Assembly: GCA_014526335.1 (NCBI GenBank)
Contig: JACTAT010000016.1
Coordinates: forward strand, 7,780,610-7,844,609
Reading direction: 5' to 3'
Length of the DNA stretch: 64,000 bases
DNA from: Chrysaora quinquecirrha
Taxonomy: Eukaryota > Cnidaria > Scyphozoa > Semaeostomeae > Pelagiidae
Position numbers and translations under genes: made by a program. Below the pieces are notes generated by a model. It worked only from the letters and a program-made list of their open reading frames with translations, made no database searches and was not told where the DNA came from. Positions 61,001 through 64,000 of this stretch are shown here, piece by piece (position 1 is the first letter of the stretch; each line of letters starts with the position of its first letter).

Positions 61001-61719
61001 CATCTTGACTTCCAAAGATTTTTAAATTCTTTGCTCTGGAGCAGCCGCCATGTTGGAACTCCGTTTTAGGCCACAAAGAAGGATAACTAGGCGTACAGTA
61101 ACACGGCTCAAATCAAGTCTTGCTTATACACCTTTTCAACTAACGGCCTCGTTTCAAAAGTTAAGTAAATTTTGGCACAAAAATTTGGAACTTAGATTCA
61201 GATTGAGCACCTTCATTTTATTGTTGAGGCAAATTTTTACGCCCCTAGCCCTGTTGATTTTACAGCGATTAAAAGTTTAGAAATTCTTAAAGGATTTGAC
61301 CGTGAAAAATCGTGCGGGGTGAAATTTTACACCCTCATTCATGTTTCACTGTCAAATCCCTTACAAATTATCAAACTTAAATCACTATAAAATCAATATT
61401 GCAGTGACTAGAGGCGTAAAAATTTGCCTCGAAACTAAAACGAAGGTGCTGAATTCGAATCTGAGGTCGAAATGTTTCTGTGAGGCAATTTTTAATTTTT
61501 TTGAAAACGAGGCCCTTTGTTGAAATGGTGTATTTAATAGGAACAAAGTAAGTACAATGGAATATTTTTTGCAGTTTGGCATATATGTACCATAAAAGAG
61601 CAGGATTTCTTCTTTGTATGCAAAATTTTTCATAATCTGTTTTTGTTTTTCTTATCCAGAGAGACAGTAGCAAGCCTACAAGATCGAGTTGGAAAAAGAA
61701 TTTTTGATGCAGCTATGAG
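42715..61719 (+). CDS. GYS1: Glycogen synthase, first 13 coding exons (3' part outside window)
   Basis: This GT3-family glycosyltransferase transfers glucose from UDP-glucose to the growing alpha-1,4-glucan in the cytosol. The exons are 42715-42781, 45523-45704, 46579-46617, 47957-48109, 49351-49536, 53118-53132, 54908-55037, 56452-56491, 57497-57574, 57862-57912, 59359-59428, 60404-60510 and 61660-61719. They join in phase to 392 codons plus two bases; animal enzymes are about 700 residues, so the catalytic C-terminal domain and the G6P-responsive arginines lie downstream. Conserved blocks are [17 protein letters not shown] (UDP-glucose loop), [78 protein letters not shown] and [10 protein letters not shown]. 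The short acidic N-terminus before FEVAWE lacks a vertebrate-like phosphoserine segment. The symbol is used for the family: vertebrates have GYS1 and GYS2, invertebrates usually one gene. Confidence 0.96.
43151..43881. mobile_element. Mariner-like MITE (TATAAGGAAC family) split by a nested element
   Basis: Left end CACGCTTTTTTT and right end (…CCTTATAAAAAAAAAGCGTG) are flanked by TA (43149-43150 and 43882-43883). The body is shared with 1796-2055. A 326-bp element is inserted 10 bases from the left end. Confidence 0.85.
43164..43489. mobile_element. Nested PIF/Harbinger-like MITE with TTA duplication
   Basis: The ends GGGGCCATCGACTTTCGATT and its inverse (…AGTCGATGGCCCC) are flanked by TTA (43161-43163, 43490-43492). 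Long inverted arms contain TTAACGGC and its inverse in several copies. Confidence 0.85.
44560..45175. repeat. CCA/ACC-rich low-complexity tract with terminal ATC repeats
   Basis: About 540 bases of CCACCACAACCACCCCTA-type sequence and a higher-order unit AACCAGCACAAACAACCACC, then (ATC)n. The Thr/Pro- or Val-rich frames are not considered coding. Confidence 0.9.
45175..45265 (+). repeat. Duplicated segment shared with 53725-53820
   Basis: GTTGTGCATA, CATCTTTCATCA-like, TCGAACATGCCCATATGTTT blocks recur in the same order at 53725-53820 in intron 6. Both copies directly follow ATC repeats. Confidence 0.7.
45523..45704 (+). CDS. GYS1: GYS exon 2
   Basis: Encodes [39 protein letters not shown] and the helix to [14 protein letters not shown] is the nucleotide-sugar-binding loop. 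It has a GATTGCAG acceptor and a GTATAC donor. Confidence 0.95.
46579..46617 (+). CDS. GYS1: GYS exon 3 (39 nt)
   Basis: Encodes [13 protein letters not shown], matching the family V-GRWLIEG-P block. CTTGACAG acceptor, GTACTT donor, phase 0 on both sides. Confidence 0.94.
46683..47148. mobile_element. Long inverted-repeat element carrying TGACGTCA octamers
   Basis: Arms of about 160 bases run from TAGGCAGGGAATTTTCCATA to the inverse (…TATGGAAAATTCCCAGCCTA). They contain AACAATTTGACCTTCAACC, GATGGGCCCTGTGAAATTTT and GACCGGAAGTTGG. The palindromic octamer TGACGTCA occurs at 46821, 46975 and 47000. Confidence 0.8.
47815..47900. repeat. Dispersed repeat shared with 9440-9515
   Basis: ATCATGACATAAGCAATAA, TCTCCTGGTGGCATTAACCC and GGTTAAACC…CTCTAACCGGCA occur in both places in the same orientation. 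Confidence 0.7.
47957..48109 (+). CDS. GYS1: GYS exon 4
   Basis: Encodes [40 protein letters not shown] and ALVAWFLGE. It is in phase 0 on both sides. The CACCACAG acceptor follows a dispersed-repeat fragment. Confidence 0.95.
48148..49200. repeat. Tandem array of about eight 126-139 bp units
   Basis: Units start at about 48148, 48283, 48409, 48535, 48672, 48811, 48949 and 49087 with AATTGCRAYAAACARCGGA. They contain CTCCTCAGAGTATAAACGT and AATAGTCTTTGAGTAGTACG. Two unit classes, 126 and 137-139 bp, are clustered. Solo relatives occur at 6565, 10228 and 62000. It fills GYS intron 4. Confidence 0.92.
49351..49536 (+). CDS. GYS1: GYS exon 5
   Basis: Encodes [40 protein letters not shown] and ADFYNNLDK. 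The HFHEW and [13 protein letters not shown] signatures are intact. Phase 0 both sides. Confidence 0.96.
49644..51382. mobile_element. Foldback-like element copy C with TTAGG target duplication
   Basis: Both termini are intact (CACGCTAGCGAATCTATA and its inverse). TTAGG flanks it at 49639-49643 and 51383-51387. The left arm is about 0.3 kb, a core at about 49950-50010 shares AAACTCTATAGAT and AAGCAAGAAAAAACCAC with copy A, and the right arm has about 20 inverted 64-bp units. Right-arm units alternate between two variants (AACATAGTAAACC and AGCATAGTAACCC). Confidence 0.92.
51875..52009. mobile_element. Short mariner-like MITE (135 bp, TATAAGAAT family)
   Basis: The ends CACACTTTTTTTATAAGAAT and the inverse (…ATTCTTATAAAAAAGTGTG) are flanked by TA. 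It is nested within 49613-52090. Confidence 0.85.
52172..52557. mobile_element. Mariner-like MITE (AATAAGCAAC family), uninterrupted copy
   Basis: It is homologous in reverse orientation to 20046-20987 and contains the unoccupied site GTTAGGCCTACAACATGAC. The right end is followed by TA. Confidence 0.82.
52940..53052. mobile_element. Fragment of TATAAGAAT-type MITE
   Basis: TTTTAAGAATATTTTAAGGC, CGAGGCTCAGG and a terminal ATTCTTATAAAAAAATCTG resemble the right half of the 51875-52009 family. Confidence 0.5.
53118..53132 (+). CDS. GYS1: GYS exon 6 microexon (15 nt)
   Basis: Encodes only FNVDK, completing the family sequence YNNL-K-FNVDKEAGER between exons 5 and 7. Flanking sites are TTTGCAG and GTAAGA. 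Phase 0 on both sides. Confidence 0.93.
53213..53244. repeat. CACT tetranucleotide microsatellite
   Basis: Eight consecutive CACT units, about 80 bases downstream of the GYS microexon. Confidence 0.9.
53535..53730. repeat. ATC/ATA trinucleotide-rich tract
   Basis: Mixed (ATA)n, (ATC)n and CATGATCATCGTGG segments. It is followed by the duplicated unique segment described at 45175. Confidence 0.9.
53731..53825 (+). repeat. Duplicated segment, intron 6 copy
   Basis: CGTTGTGCATACCGATAAAC, TCTTTCATCAGTTGACCG and CCTCGAACCTGCCCATATGT align with 45182-45270 with scattered differences. Confidence 0.7.
54659..54797. repeat. Inverted repeat with ATTGAATTGAATGGCC arms
   Basis: The arms AATTGAATTGAATGGCCTAA…GCTCAGAG and CTCAGAGCATTAGGCCATCC…AATTCAATT are about 30 bases each around an 80-base interior. 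It is likely a small non-autonomous element. Confidence 0.65.
54908..55037 (+). CDS. GYS1: GYS exon 7
   Basis: Encodes [40 protein letters not shown] and RRP. It ends in phase 1. The following intron is almost entirely minisatellite. Confidence 0.95.
55053..56395. repeat. Foldback-family minisatellite array D (no termini)
   Basis: More than 1.3 kb of the minisatellite in inverted orientation (AACCCACCACATCAAGCAT, GTAGTGATTATCCACCACAG, GCAAAAACTACCACCACAGC). Unit length is variable because of a TCAAGCATAATAACCCACC insertion variant. Neither terminus nor core is present. It makes up nearly all of GYS intron 7. Confidence 0.92.
56452..56491 (+). CDS. GYS1: GYS exon 8 (40 nt)
   Basis: Encodes [13 protein letters not shown], the TPNGLNV block. 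It enters in phase 1 and leaves in phase 2. TTGTAG acceptor, GTAAGT donor. Confidence 0.94.
56560..56995 (-). pseudogene. LINE reverse-transcriptase 3' fragment (minus strand)
   Basis: The minus-strand translation includes [20 protein letters not shown] and [20 protein letters not shown], a signature of LINE C-terminal regions. It is broken by stops downstream. A (TTTCA)n-like tail lies at 56563-56590. Confidence 0.85.
57003..57215 (-). repeat. Dispersed repeat R1, copy 3 (minus)
   Basis: Inverted relative to 34285-34495: CAAAACGGCCTGGGTCGGGC, GGAATCTTCTCCGCGTGCA and AGTGAAAGAAAGGCTTC. Confidence 0.7.
57497..57574 (+). CDS. GYS1: GYS exon 9
   Basis: Encodes [20 protein letters not shown] then RGHFYG. 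TTTTTTAG acceptor, GTAAGA donor, phase 2 in and out. Confidence 0.95.
57620..57775. repeat. AT-rich ATATAATATGAAATATA tract
   Basis: Nearly pure A/T sequence with irregular ATATAATAT repetition between GYS exons 9 and 10. Confidence 0.8.
57862..57912 (+). CDS. GYS1: GYS exon 10 (51 nt)
   Basis: Encodes [17 protein letters not shown], the family H-DF-LDKT-YFF-AGR block. TTTTTTCAG acceptor, GTCAGT donor. Confidence 0.95.
57957..58031. repeat. AC/AT dinucleotide microsatellite
   Basis: (AC)n passes into (AT)n and runs directly into the left end of the MITE starting near 58032, whose first bases appear eroded. Confidence 0.95.
58032..58620. mobile_element. MITE with GTCAACCGGGGTGACTTC ends, copy 2
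   Basis: Near-identical, in reverse orientation, to 20244-20835. The right end CCCCGGTTGACGG is followed by TA. The 106-codon frame (58144-58464, plus) has the same start and stop as in copy 1. Confidence 0.88.
58640..58765 (-). mobile_element. tRNA-like SINE fragment (minus)
   Basis: ACTGGGACTCGAACCTGTGA looks like an inverted B box and the downstream CAAGCCAGTTGACTACTCC an inverted anticodon-arm/A-box region. Stem pairing is poor, and it is followed by repeat tail sequence. Confidence 0.55.
58790..59070 (-). mobile_element. SINE-C copy (minus)
   Basis: Contains, inverted, GAGCTCTATAGCTCAGTGGA and the linker GGCTCAACATAGCCAAAACA seen in the array at 34634-35425. Part of the linker is duplicated near 58800-58850. 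Confidence 0.8.
59071..59250 (+). mobile_element. SINE-C copy (plus)
   Basis: TTCATTGAGCTCTATAGCTC and AACGTCGTTGGCTCTCTGAT are present in + orientation, making a head-to-head pair with the preceding copy. Confidence 0.8.
59359..59428 (+). CDS. GYS1: GYS exon 11
   Basis: Encodes [20 protein letters not shown] then MLK. TTTCTCAG acceptor, GTAAGA donor; ends in phase 0. Confidence 0.95.
59465..60285. repeat. Degenerate CAGT/CAGA tetranucleotide array
   Basis: About 800 bases of CAGTCAGTCAGACAGTC-type sequence, strongly diverged compared with the array at 27205-28078. Longer duplications inside it include TTCTGTTAGAAAATCAGTC. Confidence 0.92.
60404..60510 (+). CDS. GYS1: GYS exon 12
   Basis: Encodes [20 protein letters not shown] and [24 protein letters not shown] is a signature of the animal/fungal enzymes. 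Ends in phase 2. Confidence 0.95.
60658..60770. mobile_element. Left-end fragment of CTTAGGTGCCTAATTG MITE
   Basis: TCTTAGGTGCCTAATTGCTG with G-run subterminal motifs matches the nested element at 18084-18364. The right end is missing. Confidence 0.6.
60812..60976 (-). mobile_element. SINE-A copy (minus), near full length
   Basis: Inverted match to 32136-32298 including the tRNA-like head (GATTACACCACGACGCCAC). It is the best-preserved minus-strand copy. Confidence 0.82.
61139..61530. mobile_element. Mariner-like MITE, CACCTTTTCAAC family, complete
   Basis: The ends CACCTTTTCAACTAACGG and the inverse (…TTTGTTGAAATGGTG) are flanked by TA, with extended GGCCTCGTTT/AAACGAGGCC. It lies in GYS intron 12. 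Confidence 0.85.
61660..61719 (+). CDS. GYS1: GYS exon 13 (last in window)
   Basis: Encodes [19 protein letters not shown], matching the amphipathic helix preceding the family GSLPDM block. It ends in phase 2 with GTATGC; the next exon was not found before 64000. Confidence 0.88.
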
Positions 61720-61989
61720 GTATGCTTATGGCATACCATTAGTAATACCTCTACTTCCTGACATCTAGCCAGCCCTCTCTGTTGACGTCCAGTGTTGTCA
61801 CAGGTTTTATCTTGCTCTTCTTTGATCTGATAACCCAATTTGTGCGGAAAATTACAGCAAGGATTGTTTCAAAATCATTGGCAAATCAAGATCTTTGTTT
61901 CACTTAGGGGTTTCGGAATCTGTGTACATCAAAACCAAAAGGCCGGTTCTGTGTAGACAGAAAGAGTTCGTTTTCTCACTTGAACTCTT

Positions 61990-62215
61990 CAAATAATTCT
62001 ATTGGTCAACCCGCTGTATCCGACCAGCTGATTGGTGTTTAAAACACAATTCCAATTCAGCTTTTCGGTCTTTCTGATTGGTGCATTTCGAGCCGCATCT
62101 GGGTATAAATTCTGCCCTATACTCTTGTTTCGGTCTATTTCTGACGTTCATACTCTGAGGAGTGTCAGACGAAAAAGCTTTTAAGTATGCCCGAAAATGA
62201 TTCCGCTTTTCATCG
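61990..62215. repeat. Dispersed repeat, inverted copy of the 10228/49100 family
   Basis: GAGGAGTGTCAGACGAAAAA, TTTCTGACGTTCATACTCTG and CAGCTGATTGGTGTTTAAAA match the reverse of the earlier copies. Confidence 0.7.
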
Positions 62216-62314
62216 CAACTTCTTTGATCTATCTATACTAGCTGTTAACACCGTTAAGGGAGTGCCGCTCCGAGCCGAACTTCGGAGCTGCGGAAGGCAA
62301 ACAAGCAAGCAATC

Positions 62315-62800
62315 TTTATTATTTATTTATTTATTTATCAATATTTAAACACGATTTACCTTTCAGCTTACAAGAATAAGAAACATTTAAATGAAACCTA
62401 CTAACAGTATTATTTCAAAAGAAAAAATAGTAATAATAATAATAATTAAATCGCTGCTCTACCAAGGGGTCGTGTTTGGGTCCTGTGAAAGGTTCAAAAG
62501 ATAGTCTCTATAACCTGTTTTAAAACGAGCGATTGATTCTTTTTCTCGAACGTTGTCAGGGATAGCATTCCAGATTTTGACCCCAGAGAAATAGAAACTT
62601 CGTTTTGCATGTTCTAACCTAACTTTGGGAATTTGCAGATCTTCATGATTTCTTGTTCTATACTCTGAAATCGTGGATCTTTTAGTGAACTTATGGCGAA
62701 GGTTTTCGGGACAGATGTCATGCAAGACTTTATACGTCATAACTCCTTGGTCATAGGAGATCAACGCCCTTACATTGAGCCATTTACATGTCCATCCGTC
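62315..62800 (-). pseudogene. LINE reverse-transcriptase 3' fragment (minus strand)
   Basis: The minus-strand translation KWLNVRALISYDQGVMTYKV, HDICPENLRHKF and KRSFYFSGVKIWNAIPDNVR is the typical C-terminal end of a CR1/RTE-like LINE. It is open for at least 101 codons. The 3' flank has a (TTTA)n tail at 62319-62338. Confidence 0.88.
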
Positions 62801-62905
62801 CTTATACTTGGTCGTCGTCCTTATACGTCCTTATATTTGTTAATGTTTATTTGTTGTGGCAGCTTTACAGTTGGTGTGGACCTGCTGCTTGTGCCCCCAG
62901 ACTTA

Positions 62906-63285
62906 GGCCCCAGTTACACTATGCCGGCATGCATCGTCGCGCCATGAATTTTGTATCGGGTAGGGCTTTCAGTTACACTATGACGACTCAATCCAGTATA
63001 TGACGCTCCGCAAATCGTCTTGAAAATCGGTGATATAAAAATCAAGACGAGATGCGGCAGCGCACTGAAATCATGCCAATCCGATATATGACGCTCCGAA
63101 ACCTTGTTTTTCTATTGTTTCACAAAACACATGCGAAGCAAATCTGCGAAGGAGCTGCCGTGGCGTCTCAGAGCGATCACCACAGAAATCATGGCGCTGT
63201 GCTCGTGTAACTGCTTGGCAAAATCTTATTACGGCACGAAAATCAAAGCGCAGCGATGTCATGCTGGCATAGTGTAACTGGGGCC
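62906..63285. mobile_element. PIF/Harbinger-like MITE with TTA duplication
   Basis: The ends GGCCCCAGTTACACTATGCC and GGCATAGTGTAACTGGGGCC are inverted and flanked by TTA (62903-62905, 63286-63288). Subterminal CAGTTACACTATG recurs internally. Confidence 0.88.
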
Positions 63286-63304
63286 TTATATTCTAGAACG
63301 AATA

Positions 63305-63661
63305 CACTCTTTTTTATAAGAACCAGGGAATTTCGATTTAAGGCTGGCTGTTCTTAAATTTTTGCCGTTTTTGAGCCTGAAGTGTTCTTAATCTGTTCTT
63401 AATTCCTTGGTTACTTAGATATCTATATTTTTTAATGAAAGTCTAGGGTGGTACTAGGTTTGTGTGAAAATGCAGCAATCTTGTCTATTTCTTTGTTTGC
63501 TTGCTTTTTACGTTCAGTCTGACTGTCTTGTTTACATATTCAGCTGATGTTCTTAGGGCTTTTGAAAAGGCTAGCCTCAGCTTGTTCTTAATTTTTTCTT
63601 AAAATCTGGGCAAAAGCCAGGCTCGTGTTCTTATAAAATTGTTCTTACAAAAAAAAGAGTG
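63305..63661. mobile_element. Mariner-like MITE, TATAAGAAC family, copy 2
   Basis: The ends CACTCTTTTTTATAAGAACC and the inverse (…TTACAAAAAAAAGAGTG) are flanked by TA. It is highly similar to 8573-8936 and lies 20 bases from the Harbinger-like element. Confidence 0.85.
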
Positions 63662-63679
63662 TACCCAGGGTACTCATTT

Positions 63680-63940
63680 ACCGACCTCGAAAGGATGGAC
63701 AGCTGAGTTGACTGTAGGTTTGTGGAATGTGGTCCCGACAAGATTCGAACCCACGACTTTACGATCGCGAACAAGTGATGACAAATTCGAAATGTCGCTC
63801 AACCAGCAGTGCAGTTTTCTGAGAATGAACACGCCCAAGCAGCAGTGCAGTGGATGAAAAGGCCCAGCAGGCCTAACATCAATGGTGAAACCGTTTTGAA
63901 GTCTCTGCGTTCCACAGAAGGCTTCTGTAGATTGCTGAAG
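63680..63940 (-). mobile_element. tRNA-like SINE fragment (minus)
   Basis: CAAGATTCGAACCCACGACT resembles an inverted B box. The rest of a tRNA-like head is weak and the far end was not located. Confidence 0.45.
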
Positions 63941-64000
63941 CATATAAGATTCTTATAAATGAAATAAATACTACTGGAAGTTTGGCTTTGAATAATTATC

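Overview
This is eukaryotic (metazoan) nuclear DNA: AT-rich, intron-rich and densely packed with small transposable elements. No prokaryotic-style operon or other compact gene cluster is visible. Gene content (an animal-type phosphoserine aminotransferase and glycogen synthase, and a secreted multi-CUB protein), kilobase-scale introns and the very high load of MITEs, SINEs and LINE 3' ends suggest an invertebrate. An anthozoan cnidarian such as a stony coral is my best guess, but nothing in the window proves the taxon.

Three genes lie head to tail on the + strand. (1) About 149-11951: the last 12 exons of phosphoserine aminotransferase (PSAT, serine biosynthesis); the first ~70 codons lie upstream of the window. 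(2) About 19663-39896: a secreted protein made of a signal peptide plus serial CUB domains. Two half-CUB exons expected from the domain pattern cannot be found. (3) About 42715 to beyond the window edge: the first 13 coding exons of glycogen synthase (GT3 family), including a 15-nt microexon. All exon boundaries were placed by hand from GT/AG sites, codon phase and family conservation.

The rest is introns and intergenic DNA filled with mobile elements. They include Tc1/mariner-like MITEs (TA duplications), PIF/Harbinger-like MITEs (TTA or TAA), one hAT-like element with a perfect 8-bp duplication, five LINE 3' fragments (all on the - strand), several tRNA-derived SINE groups and long microsatellites. 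Elements are repeatedly nested, and one insertion has its empty site preserved elsewhere in the window.

The most striking system is a foldback-like element family. Its copies have CACGCTAGCG-type terminal inverted repeats. The arms are tandem arrays of a 64-bp minisatellite, pointing inward from both ends around a short unique core. Copies or fragments lie in introns of all three genes (5258-6264, 11463-11523, 36048-39652, 49644-51382, 55053-56395). One copy is flanked by a perfect 5-bp duplication (TTAGG). Arm lengths vary from about 0.25 to 3.2 kb.

The three genes do not form an obvious pathway. PSAT and glycogen synthase are both cytosolic carbon-metabolism enzymes, the CUB protein is extracellular, and their adjacency looks incidental.
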